In this document: piece after piece, positions 6,119 through 13,014 of the stretch | Layout of the letters: each line of letters begins with the position of its first letter | Position numbering within the stretch: the first letter of the stretch is position 1 | Assembly (NCBI GenBank): GCA_902803675.1 | Contig: CADCQZ010000101.1 | Span: forward strand, 1-13,731 | Source of the DNA: an uncultured Eubacteriales bacterium | GTDB taxonomy: Bacteria > Bacillota_A > Clostridia > Christensenellales > Aristaeellaceae | Length of the DNA stretch: 13,731 bases | Direction: 5' to 3' | Position numbers and translations under genes: made by a program | The notes under the pieces: generated by a model | The model's database searches: none | What the model was told of the DNA's origin: nothing | What the model saw: only the letters and a program-made list of their open reading frames with translations

Positions 6119-6796
6119 ATGGCACAGGCACACGACGGACACAGGGAACGCCTGCGGGAAAGATACATAAGCGGCGGCTTCGACGCCTTCCAGCCCCATG
6201 AGATCCTGGAGCTTCTTTTGACCTGGGCCGTGCCCCGGCGGGATGTCAATCCCATCGCTCATGATCTGATCCGCCATTTCGGCAGCCTGAGCGCCGTCTT
6301 CGACGCCGAACGGGAAGACCTGGAAGCCATCGACGGCATCGGGCCGAACGCCGCCCTGTTCCTGTCCATGATGGGTCCCCTGTGCCGGCAGTACCAGTTG
6401 AGCCGGCTGTCCTCCAAAAAGGTCACTCTGCGGGATCCGGATGCCGTCAAGGAGTACTGCGTCGCCCTGATGAGGGACGTGCGCGACGAGGAATTCACGG
6501 TGCTGGCCTTCGACCGGCAGCTGCGCCTCATCGGCACGGACAAGCTGGCCGAGGGCGTTCCGGATCAGGTGGCCGTCTTTCCCCGCAAAGTGGTGGAGGC
6601 GCTCATCCGGCGCGGCGCCACCTCCGCCGTGATCTGCCACAATCATCCCGGCGGCAGCTCAAGGCCCTCCCGGGAGGATATCGACCTGACCAACGAACTG
6701 AAAAAGGCCCTGGAGACCGTGAGCATCCGCCTCAATGACCATATCCTGGTGGCGGGCGGGGAAGGCAGCAGTTTCCATGAGCTGGGCCTGATATAG
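6119..6796 (+). CDS. radC: RadC family (UPF0758) JAMM/MPN domain protein
   Basis: A 225-residue protein with the standard RadC layout. The N-terminal part (about 7-95) starts with 'GHRERLRERY' and contains a helix-hairpin-helix segment, 'LEAIDGIGPNAA' (68-79). The C-terminal MPN/JAMM domain (about 105-225) has the full metal site: 'CHNHPGG' with H174 and H176, S184 and D187 in 'PSREDI', and an upstream acidic E125 in 'RDEEF'. Family knowledge: RadC was once linked to DNA repair, but that role was withdrawn for E. coli, and the true function is unresolved; the JAMM site suggests a metal-dependent hydrolase. The length matches the family. The gene leads a probable operon with the DUF218 and HAD genes, starting 28 bases after a likely transcription start. 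Chromosomal RadC genes of this kind are housekeeping and do not by themselves indicate a mobile element. Confidence 0.93.
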   Translation: MAQAHDGHRERLRERYISGGFDAFQPHEILELLLTWAVPRRDVNPIAHDLIRHFGSLSAVFDAEREDLEAIDGIGPNAALFLSMMGPLCRQYQLSRLSSKKVTLRDPDAVKEYCVALMRDVRDEEFTVLAFDRQLRLIGTDKLAEGVPDQVAVFPRKVVEALIRRGATSAVICHNHPGGSSRPSREDIDLTNELKKALETVSIRLNDHILVAGGEGSSFHELGLI

Positions 6797-6808
6797 AACG
6801 GAGGAAGC

Positions 6809-7387
6809 ATGTTCAAAGCACTTATATGGATCCTCAAGCTCGCTCTCGCCCTGGCGGTCCTGTTTGCCCTGTGCATGGCCGCCCTCTTCGTGATCGCCCG
6901 GGCATACCCCGCGCCCGGCGGGGAATACGGCGCCGTGATCATCCTGGGCTGCCAGGTAAAGGAGGACGGCACCTTGTCCCGCCAACTGGAGGACCGGCTC
7001 GCCCTGGGGCTGAAACTGTGGCAGGCCCGGCCCGACAGCGTCGTGGTGGTGTGCGGCGGGCAGGGGATCAACGAGCCCGTGACCGAAGCCGCGGCCATGA
7101 AGGAATACCTCACCGCGCACGGCGTGCCCGAGAGGAGCATCCTCATGGAGACCCAGTCAAAGAACACCCTTGAAAACATCCGCCTGTCCAAAGCCATGCT
7201 GGGAAGCATCCGCAAAGTGGCCGTGGTGACCAGTGACTATCACGTGTTCCGCGCCGTACGCATCGCCAGGGACGAGGGACTGGACGCTGAAGGGATCGGC
7301 GCCTGGACGTTGCCGGAATGGATCCTGAAGAATTACTCACGGGAGGTCCTTGCCTGGGGCAAGTACCTGATAGGCAGGATCCTGTGA
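6809..7387 (+). CDS. YdcF/SanA-like DUF218 membrane-anchored protein
   Basis: A 192-residue DUF218 (YdcF-like) protein. Residues 4-30 form one hydrophobic segment preceded by a Lys, so the protein is probably anchored by its N-terminus with the domain on the outer face. The domain shows 'VIILGCQV' (43-50), a short basic/acidic turn 'SRQLEDRL', 'VVVCGGQG' (79-86), 'TEAAAMKEYL' (92-101), 'TQSKNTLEN' (115-123) and 'TSDYHVFRA' (141-149), which are the usual DUF218 landmarks. Family knowledge: YdcF binds S-adenosylmethionine in vitro and SanA affects envelope integrity; the reaction is unknown. GGAGG at 6800-6804 sits just before the ATG. The gene starts 12 bases after the radC stop, and its own stop overlaps the start of the HAD gene by four bases, so the three genes are very likely one transcript. 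Confidence 0.88.
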   Translation: MFKALIWILKLALALAVLFALCMAALFVIARAYPAPGGEYGAVIILGCQVKEDGTLSRQLEDRLALGLKLWQARPDSVVVVCGGQGINEPVTEAAAMKEYLTAHGVPERSILMETQSKNTLENIRLSKAMLGSIRKVAVVTSDYHVFRAVRIARDEGLDAEGIGAWTLPEWILKNYSREVLAWGKYLIGRIL

Positions 7388-8187
7388 CGGCCCGCGGGAT
7401 CGTTTTCTGCGACGCGGACGGCACCCTTCTGGACAGCCGTCACGCCGTGCTGCCGGGCACCCTTATGGCCTTTGAGGCCCTTCGCGCCCGGGGCATCCCC
7501 ATGGTGATCGTGTCAGCCAGGAGCCCGGCGGGCATCCGCCCGATCCAAAGGGAGCACGGCCTTAACGGCCCCATCGCCGCCTACAGCGGCGCTCTCACGA
7601 TCGATGAAGACCAAACGGCGATCCGGAGCGTGACCTTTCCCCTCGCCCGGGCCCTTGAGATCATAAGCTGCCTTGAGAGCCTGCCTCAAAAGACCGTATG
7701 GAACCTGTTCAGCGATGAACACTGGCTCACTCCGGATCCCGCCGATCCCCGTGTCAGGGCCGAGGAGAACATCGTGAAGACCCGCGCCGGCAGGTATGTG
7801 CCCGGTGCCCTCCCGGAGGACACCGGGATCCACAAGCTGCTCATCATGGGCGGCAGCGACACATCTCCCGCTGTGGAGGAGGCGCTGCGGAAGGCCTTCC
7901 CCCATATCAGCATACGCCGCTCGTCCGACATCCTGCTCGAGATCATGGCCGAAGGCGTGGGCAAGGACGCGGCCGTCATGGATCTGTGCGCCCGGTACGG
8001 CGTCCCGCCGGATCAGGCCGTTGCCTTCGGGGACCAGTTCAATGACGAAGACATGCTGCGCGCCGTGGGCACGCCCGTGGTGATGGGCAACGCGCCCCGG
8101 GCCCTGAAGGAGCTTTTTCCCTTCGTGACCGAAGACAACGACCACGAGGGGATCTTCAACGCGCTGAAAAAACTCGGCATGATCTAA
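7384..8187 (+). CDS. Cof-type HAD-superfamily phosphatase
   Basis: A 267-residue HAD hydrolase of the Cof (type IIB cap) subfamily. Motif I is 'FCDADGTLLD' (8-17) with nucleophile D10 and acid/base D12. Motif II is the Ser of 'IVSAR' (S44). Motif III is K194 in 'EGVGKDAAV', and motif IV is 'GDQFNDEDM' (216-224). The cap lies between about 82 and 185. Cof-type enzymes dephosphorylate sugar phosphates, nucleotides, PLP or FMN precursors; the substrate cannot be told here. I chose a GTG start at 7384 that overlaps the preceding TGA in a GTGA arrangement, because motif I then falls 8 residues from the N-terminus as usual. The Shine-Dalgarno site (GGCAGGA) is weak, so translation probably depends on ribosomes finishing the DUF218 gene. 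A GTG- or ATG-started longer form from 7318 would add residues with no family match. Confidence 0.9.
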   Translation: MTARGIVFCDADGTLLDSRHAVLPGTLMAFEALRARGIPMVIVSARSPAGIRPIQREHGLNGPIAAYSGALTIDEDQTAIRSVTFPLARALEIISCLESLPQKTVWNLFSDEHWLTPDPADPRVRAEENIVKTRAGRYVPGALPEDTGIHKLLIMGGSDTSPAVEEALRKAFPHISIRRSSDILLEIMAEGVGKDAAVMDLCARYGVPPDQAVAFGDQFNDEDMLRAVGTPVVMGNAPRALKELFPFVTEDNDHEGIFNALKKLGMI

Positions 8188-8199
8188 AACACACGAATC

Positions 8200-8237
8200 A
8201 AAAGGCCGCTCCCCCATATCGGAAGGAGCGGCCTTTT
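8200..8237. terminator. Bidirectional Rho-independent terminator
   Basis: A 13-bp perfect stem (AAAAGGCCGCTCC at 8200-8212 with its complement at 8225-8237) has a 12-base loop. TTTT follows on the + strand and TTTTGATT on the - strand. It lies 12 bases after the HAD stop and 12 bases from the stop of the pepV-like gene, so it can end both converging operons. Confidence 0.88.
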
Positions 8238-8249
8238 CACTGCACGGGA

Positions 8250-9626
8250 TCAGCCCGCCAGCTTGACGATGGCGGACGCCATCAGGGCGATATTGGCATA
8301 GAAGCTTTCCAGGCGGATCATCTCATTGGGCTGATGGGCCAGGTCCTCTTCGCCCGGGAACAGGGCGCCGAAAGCCACGCCCTCGTCCATGCTGCCGGCG
8401 TAGGTACCGCCGCCGATGGCCAGGGGCTTCAGGTGCTGACCGGTGAATTCCTCATAGGCCGCCATCAGGCCTTTCACCAGGGCGCTGTGATCACTGACGA
8501 AATGGGGCTTGCGGCAGGACACCATCCGCGCCTCCAGCCTTCCGTCGCAGGTGGCTTTCATCACGCGCAGCATCTGCTCCGGATCCATCAGCACCGGGTA
8601 GCGGATATCCATCAGGCCCTTCACCACGCCCGTTTCCCCGCAAGCGTCGATGATGTCCAGGGAGCAGGTGAGCCTGCCGGACACGGCGTCCTCCATGGCG
8701 ATGCCCAGGTTTTCCCCGAAATAGGTCATACCCACCAGATCCGCCATGGCGGCGATACCGCCGCCCACACCGATCGCGCGCAGGATGAGCAGCATCTGCC
8801 CGATGGCGTTGGAGGCGTTCTCGCCCATGGCCGCGTGCCCGCCCTTGCCGGTGGTGACCACGGTGAGGCGGTCCCCGTCAAGGCTCATGCGCACCGGATA
8901 ATTGAGATCAGCCGCCGCGCGGCGGATCTTTTCTTCCAGGCCCTCCTCACGGACGAGCACCGCTTCCGCTTCACCGGGGATCACGTTGGGCCTCTCACCG
9001 GTCCTGAAAGCGATCAAACGCGGGCCGTCCGCGGAAAGCGCGCCTTCCAGTTCCACATGGCAGCCGCCTTTTTCGATATTGATGACCGGATACTCCGCGT
9101 CGGGAGAGAAACCCTGACGGGGCATGATCTCCTTTTCCTTGTAGCGGATGATGCTCTCCACACCGGTCTCCTCGTCACAGCCCAGGATGAGGCGGACTTT
9201 TTTCTTCAGGGGGATGCCGGCACGGCGGACCGCCTCCATGGCGTACAGGGCCGCTACCATGGGGCCCTTGTCGTCACTGGTGCCGCGGCCGTACACCTTG
9301 CCGTCGATGATCTCACCGCCGAAGGGATCCTTTTCCCACAGCTTGCCTACGGGCACCACGTCCAGGTGACCCAGGATGCCCAGGGCCTCACGGGTATCGC
9401 CCTCACCCAGATCGCAGAAGGACGCGTAGCCCGGCACCTCGCCGCTTACGAACCCGAGACGGCGCATGTCCTCCAGGGCCAGGCGCTGCATGGCCAATAC
9501 ATCACGCCCGAAGGGGGCGCCTTCCTCGGCTTCCCCGCGCACGCTCTTCTGGCGGACCCAGCGGACCAGGGTCTCCACCGCTTCTTCCTTGACGCTTTCC
9601 ACAGCCAGACGCAGTTTCTCTTCCAT
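8250..9626 (-). CDS. pepV: PepV-type M20 dipeptidase
   Basis: A 458-residue metallopeptidase of the M20A PepV group. The co-catalytic zinc site is complete: 'GHLDVVPVG' (86-94) with H87 and D89, 'GRGTSDDKGP' (113-122) with the bridging D119, 'DEETG' (151-155) with the catalytic and ligand Glu pair E152-E153, D176 in 'SPDAEYP', and H431 in 'HQPNE'. The lid domain between about 190 and 390 is present, with 'GKGGHAAMG' (260-268). PepV enzymes cut unspecific dipeptides in the cytoplasm and help recover amino acids. A start at 9692 has been passed over: the ATG at 9626 has AAGGAGG 8 bases upstream and gives the normal length. An in-frame GTG directly before it (9629) is a possible one-codon longer start. 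This is the last gene of the - strand operon and ends 12 bases before the shared terminator. Confidence 0.92.
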   Translation of the reverse strand: MEEKLRLAVESVKEEAVETLVRWVRQKSVRGEAEEGAPFGRDVLAMQRLALEDMRRLGFVSGEVPGYASFCDLGEGDTREALGILGHLDVVPVGKLWEKDPFGGEIIDGKVYGRGTSDDKGPMVAALYAMEAVRRAGIPLKKKVRLILGCDEETGVESIIRYKEKEIMPRQGFSPDAEYPVINIEKGGCHVELEGALSADGPRLIAFRTGERPNVIPGEAEAVLVREEGLEEKIRRAAADLNYPVRMSLDGDRLTVVTTGKGGHAAMGENASNAIGQMLLILRAIGVGGGIAAMADLVGMTYFGENLGIAMEDAVSGRLTCSLDIIDACGETGVVKGLMDIRYPVLMDPEQMLRVMKATCDGRLEARMVSCRKPHFVSDHSALVKGLMAAYEEFTGQHLKPLAIGGGTYAGSMDEGVAFGALFPGEEDLAHQPNEMIRLESFYANIALMASAIVKLAG

Positions 9627-9631
9627 CACTT

Positions 9632-10801
9632 TTACCTCCTTAAAGCGTCCCGGAGCCTTGAAAGGCCCAGGTCCAATTGAGTACGGGGACATCCGAAATT
9701 GAGCCGGGCAAATCCCTCATAGGGCTTGCCGAAAAAGGTTCCCATAGTCAGTGACACGCCGCATTCCCGGAAACGGTCTTTCAGTTCCTCCTCGCTGCCG
9801 CCATAGGCCCGCAGATCCAGCCAGGCCAGGTAAGTGGCCTCGACGGGGCTCAGGAGCGCGTCCGGAAGTTCCTCCGCGCACCAGGCGGTGACCCTGTCCC
9901 GGTTGTCCTTCAGGTAGTCCAGCAGCGCGTCCAGATACTTCCCGCCGTACCGGTAGGCGCTCGCCGTCGCCGCCATGGCGAAGATATTGCCGGACATGAC
10001 ACCGTTGGCGTTCAGGTCATCTTCCATCGCGGTCCTAAGCTGCTCATTGCCGAACACGGCCTGAGCCTGCAGAAGGCCGGCGATATTAAAGGTCTTGCTG
10101 GCGGCGCACAGGGCTACGCCGCATTCCCGGAACTTTTCAAACCGCATGGCGGAGGTGAACTTCCCCGGCGCGTACACGAAATCCGCGTGGATCTCGTCGG
10201 ATACCAGGACGGCGCCGTACCGGGCCGCCAGGTCGATCAGGCTACCGACCTCCTCCGGGGACCACAGGCGGGAAACGGGATTGTGGGGATTGCAGAACAG
10301 GATCAGCCTGACCCCCTCTTTAAGGCAGCTCTCCACCCGCTCCAGATCCATCTGATACCGGCCGGCGCTGTCGCGCCGCAGGGTGCAGTACTTCGGCACG
10401 CGCCCGTTGAGGGTCACGGACTTTTCAAAGGGCCCGTACACCGGGTCCATGATGATGACCCCGTCCCCCGGGCGCGTATACACCTGCACAGCGGCCTTGA
10501 GGCCCGTGACCACGCAGGGCAGCATCAGGGTGTCTTCCTTCCGGAACTCCACGGCGTGCCGCGTCTTCCAGTAATCCCTGAAGGCCTCAAACCCCTCTTC
10601 CCCATCGAAAGTGTAGCCGTAACAGGGATGTCTCAGCCGCCGCGCCATCCCGTCGACGATCTCGTCGGGACAGGGAAAATCCATGTCCGCCACCCACAGG
10701 GGCACCGCTCCCGGCGCGTTCGCGTCGGTATTGTCCCACTTGAAGCAGTTGGTGCCCCGACGGTCGATGCCCCGGTCGAAAAACGCTTTATCGTAGATCA
10801 T
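9632..10801 (-). CDS. patB: PatB/MalY-type PLP enzyme (C-S lyase or aminotransferase)
   Basis: A 389-residue fold-type I PLP enzyme of the PatB/MalY group. It opens with 'YDKAFFDRGIDRRGTNCFKWD', written here in part (3-22), and 'PLWVADMDFPCP' (34-45), the typical start of this group. 'NPHNP' (171-175) and 'SDEIHADF' (201-208) place the PLP-contacting Asn and Asp, 'ASKTFNIAGL' (234-243) carries the Schiff-base K236, and R366 in 'FARLNFG' is the likely carboxylate binder. Family knowledge: these enzymes cleave cystathionine or cysteine conjugates (beta C-S lyase) and some act as aminotransferases; MalY also represses maltose genes in E. coli. A role in methionine or sulfur metabolism is likely. 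The ATG overlaps the stop of the methyltransferase gene (ATGA at 10801-10798), with AAGGAG just upstream, so translation is coupled. The symbol marks the family rather than a proven orthologue. Confidence 0.88.
   Translation of the reverse strand: MIYDKAFFDRGIDRRGTNCFKWDNTDANAPGAVPLWVADMDFPCPDEIVDGMARRLRHPCYGYTFDGEEGFEAFRDYWKTRHAVEFRKEDTLMLPCVVTGLKAAVQVYTRPGDGVIIMDPVYGPFEKSVTLNGRVPKYCTLRRDSAGRYQMDLERVESCLKEGVRLILFCNPHNPVSRLWSPEEVGSLIDLAARYGAVLVSDEIHADFVYAPGKFTSAMRFEKFRECGVALCAASKTFNIAGLLQAQAVFGNEQLRTAMEDDLNANGVMSGNIFAMAATASAYRYGGKYLDALLDYLKDNRDRVTAWCAEELPDALLSPVEATYLAWLDLRAYGGSEEELKDRFRECGVSLTMGTFFGKPYEGFARLNFGCPRTQLDLGLSRLRDALRR
9635..9641 (-). promoter_or_regulatory. Ribosome binding site of pepV inside the end of patB
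   Basis: AAGGAGG on the - strand is formed by the last leucine codon's final base and the two arginine codons AGG AGG that precede the patB stop (TAA, 9634-9632). It is 8 bases from the pepV ATG and decides that start. Confidence 0.85.
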
Positions 10802-11421
10802 TCCAGTTCTCCTTCCCCGGTGCCGGCCGCCGGTCCCCGGCAGCCGATCACCCAGTAGCCCTTCTTTTTCAGGAGCGTATCCACAGAGGCGAAGATCCCT
10901 TTCAGTTCCCGGACCGCGGACTCGGCCCCCTGCTGTTTGCGGATCACCACCCGCATTTCACCGTCCGCCTCAAGATGCGCCGCCGCGTCGCGGAACAGGC
11001 GGTACACGGTGGACTTTCCGGCGCGGATGGGCGGGTTGAGGAACACCCGGTCGAACCGCCCCGTCCCCTCTCCGATCCCGTCGGACAGGATGGGAGTCAC
11101 GCGCACGCCGTTCGCTGCCGCGTTGCGCTCCGCCAGGCCCAGGGCCCGGGGATTCACATCAAGACAGGTGATCGCAAGGCCCGGGAAAGCCTGCCCCAGG
11201 GCCACCGTGACCGGGCCCCAGCCGCAGCCCAGGTCCAGCACCCGGCAGGGAGGCAGTTCATCGACGCTCTCCAGCATGAGGTACGTCCCCATATCAAGAC
11301 CGTCCCTGGAAAAGGTACCGGCGTCGGTCAGGCAGCGGCATGTATTGCCCCTGTATTCAAAGGTGATCTCTCTTTCCCGGCTCTCGCTCACCGGCATCGG
11401 ATCGAAATACTGCTGGCTCAT
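10798..11421 (-). CDS. RsmC-like 16S rRNA guanine N2-methyltransferase (single domain)
   Basis: A 207-residue SAM-dependent methyltransferase. Motif I is 'VLDLGCGWGPVTVAL' (61-75), an acidic D88 follows in 'ITCLDVNPRAL', and the catalytic motif IV is 'FLNPPIRAGK' (127-136), the N-P-P-x-x-x-G-K form of RsmC/RsmD-type guanine N2-methyltransferases. 'VIRKQQGAESA' (159-169) and 'KKKGYWVIG' (185-193) near the C-terminus match the Gram-positive YbxB group. E. coli RsmC is about 343 residues with a duplicated, inactive N-terminal domain; here only the catalytic half exists, as is normal in Bacillota. The probable target is G1207 of 16S rRNA, though this is inferred from family membership. Its start overlaps the rsuA stop by ATGA (11421-11418). 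Neighbouring rsuA also modifies 16S rRNA, which supports the assignment. Confidence 0.86.
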   Translation of the reverse strand: MSQQYFDPMPVSESREREITFEYRGNTCRCLTDAGTFSRDGLDMGTYLMLESVDELPPCRVLDLGCGWGPVTVALGQAFPGLAITCLDVNPRALGLAERNAAANGVRVTPILSDGIGEGTGRFDRVFLNPPIRAGKSTVYRLFRDAAAHLEADGEMRVVIRKQQGAESAVRELKGIFASVDTLLKKKGYWVIGCRGPAAGTGEGELE

Positions 11422-12128
11422 TCATCCACCCCTTCCGCGGCCCGGTACAAAAGGGCCGTCTCCTCCGCCGACAGGGGCCTCACGCCCCCCGGCGGCAGGG
11501 CCTCATCCAGAAGGATGCCGCCGAACGCCACGCGCTTCAGGGCCAGCACCCGGTTGCCCACGGCCTCGAACATCCGCTTGACCTGGTGATACTTCCCTTC
11601 CCGAAGGACACACCGCGCCCTGCAGCCTTCAAGGCATGTGAGCTCCGCGGGCATGCAGGTAAAATCCTCCAGGGGCACGCCTTCACGAAACGCCCTGATA
11701 TCCTCCGCTGTCACAGACCGCTCAAGATCCGCCTCATACACTTTATCCACATGCTTCAACGGTCTTAAGAGACGGTGGCCCAGCACCCCGTCGGTGGTGA
11801 AGATCAGAAGGCCCGTAGTATCCTTGTCAAGGCGGCCCACCGGCATGCAGCGCCGCTTGACATACAAAGGCTCCAGCAGATCCATGACCGTGCCTGACCT
11901 CATGTCCCGGGCGGCGGTCACCACCCCTGCGGGCTTGTTCATCATCAGGTGGAGATGTTCCTCCCGGGTGACGGGACGGCCGTCGCAGGCCACGGCAGCA
12001 CCCGAGCAGTCAAGACCGATGTCCCTGCAGGTCTCCCCGTTCACGGTGACCAGGCCCTTCCTGATCAGTTCCCGCACGTCCCGGCGGCTGCCGAGCCCCG
12101 CGTCCGCCAGGAACCGGTCGAGCCTCAT
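11418..12128 (-). CDS. rsuA: RsuA-type 16S rRNA pseudouridine synthase
   Basis: A 236-residue pseudouridine synthase with an N-terminal S4 RNA-binding domain, 'MRLDRFLADAGLGSRRDVR' (1-19) to about 60. The catalytic domain has 'MMNKPAGVVTA' (62-72), then 'PVGRLDKDTTGLLIFTTDG' (96-114) with catalytic D101, 'KVYEADL' (129-135) and 'GKYHQVKRMFEAVGNRV' (178-194). These marks, the length and the C-terminal 'FGGILLDEALPPGGVRPLS' (202-220) fit RsuA, which makes pseudouridine 516 in 16S rRNA; RluB/RluE relatives act on 23S rRNA and cannot be fully excluded. The ATG at 12128 is preferred over a start at 12491: the S4 domain begins exactly at this Met, GGAG lies 8 bases before it, and it overlaps the stop of the upstream gene (ATGA, 12128-12125). 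It is translationally coupled on both sides. Confidence 0.9.
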   Translation of the reverse strand: MRLDRFLADAGLGSRRDVRELIRKGLVTVNGETCRDIGLDCSGAAVACDGRPVTREEHLHLMMNKPAGVVTAARDMRSGTVMDLLEPLYVKRRCMPVGRLDKDTTGLLIFTTDGVLGHRLLRPLKHVDKVYEADLERSVTAEDIRAFREGVPLEDFTCMPAELTCLEGCRARCVLREGKYHQVKRMFEAVGNRVLALKRVAFGGILLDEALPPGGVRPLSAEETALLYRAAEGVDE

Positions 12129-12991
12129 GCGTCCTTCTCCAGGGCGCACACCGTTTCGGACATACGGGCCTTGCGGATCACGCAAAGGGGCACATGCACG
12201 ATAAGGAACGCCGCCGCCAGATAGACGTTCACGCTGCCGGGAAGGGGCTTGGACATCAGCCTCATGATGCTGTTCAGCGCCGCGAAAGCGCCGTTGGCAA
12301 AGGACACCTGGCCCTTGAAATACATGAACAGGATGCCGAGGATCACGGCCACGGAAGGCAGAAGCAGCAGGCCCTGAGTGAATATCTTCAGGAAGAATCT
12401 CCCGAAATGATCCCGCATCAGCCTGCGCCCCGAACGGAAGACCTCGCGTCCGGAGGGATCCAAATAGTCGGAAGCCGTATCCAGCCACCATCCCAGCGCG
12501 TAGATGATGCCCGCCAGGAGCGTGACCGACAGATACAGGATGATGCCCTTATCGATGGTGGACTCGCCCTCCCGGGCCACCAGCGCTCCCAGATCCATCA
12601 GCGGGCCGAAAAACAGATTCTTGGAGTCCTTGGCGTTGTAGCCCCAGATAAAGTAGATCACCAGCGCCCAGAACGGGATGCCCCAGGCCGTGCCCCGGGC
12701 GAGCCGGATGAGGCCCAGACGCACCCGCTTCAGCCAGCTGACATTCCTGCGCACCTTGCCGCCGGTGCAGCGCCTCAGGGCCGTATAGCCCTGGGAACGG
12801 GCCGGCATCACGATCAGGGCGTACAGGATCACGCTCAGGGCGCACCATATCCACACGGAATCCCTGCCGGCGAACTTCAGCCGTGTGTCCACGAAGGCGA
12901 GCACCAGCGGGCAGAGCGCCGCCGCGCGGGCGAAAAGCTCCACCAGGACAACGCCCATGACAGTGGGCAGACGGTTCCACAGATTTTTCAT
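12125..12991 (-). CDS. Unrecognised membrane protein, about six membrane segments
   Basis: A 288-residue protein that I do not recognise. Hydrophobic stretches suggest six membrane segments at about 11-33, 45-63, 101-118, 148-168, 204-224 and 253-272. Segments 2 and 3 are joined by a strongly basic loop (73-98, 11 Arg or Lys), which by the positive-inside rule would be cytoplasmic, and a second basic patch (182-202) lies before segment 5. There is no catalytic motif, metal-binding cluster or transporter signature that I can identify. The short hydrophilic tail ends in 'LEKDA'. The start has AAGGGAG about 9 bases upstream. The gene begins 23 bases after the ligA stop and overlaps the rsuA start by four bases, so it is part of the ligA-rsuA transcript. 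Alternatives include a small envelope or transport protein; none is favoured. Confidence 0.75.
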   Translation of the reverse strand: MKNLWNRLPTVMGVVLVELFARAAALCPLVLAFVDTRLKFAGRDSVWIWCALSVILYALIVMPARSQGYTALRRCTGGKVRRNVSWLKRVRLGLIRLARGTAWGIPFWALVIYFIWGYNAKDSKNLFFGPLMDLGALVAREGESTIDKGIILYLSVTLLAGIIYALGWWLDTASDYLDPSGREVFRSGRRLMRDHFGRFFLKIFTQGLLLLPSVAVILGILFMYFKGQVSFANGAFAALNSIMRLMSKPLPGSVNVYLAAAFLIVHVPLCVIRKARMSETVCALEKDA

Positions 12992-13014
12992 TGATGAGTC
13001 TCCCTTCCGGGCCG

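Noticed and set aside
6119..6796. RadC as a sign of a mobile or defence island
   Set aside because: This is a standard full-length chromosomal RadC among housekeeping genes, with no integrase, transposase, att-like repeats or toxin-antitoxin genes nearby.
7318..7383. Longer start of the HAD phosphatase at 7318
   Set aside because: It lies inside the DUF218 gene and moves motif I away from its usual N-terminal place.
8334..9680. 448-codon open frame on the + strand opposite pepV
   Set aside because: It is a shadow of the pepV reading frame with no family likeness and no ribosome site.
9627..9692. Longer PepV start at 9692
   Set aside because: It would overlap the patB coding region, and the ribosome site at 9635-9641 clearly serves the ATG at 9626.
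12129..12491. RsuA N-terminal extension from 12491
   Set aside because: The added 121 residues lie antiparallel in frame terms over the membrane-protein gene and have no family match; the S4 domain begins at 12128.
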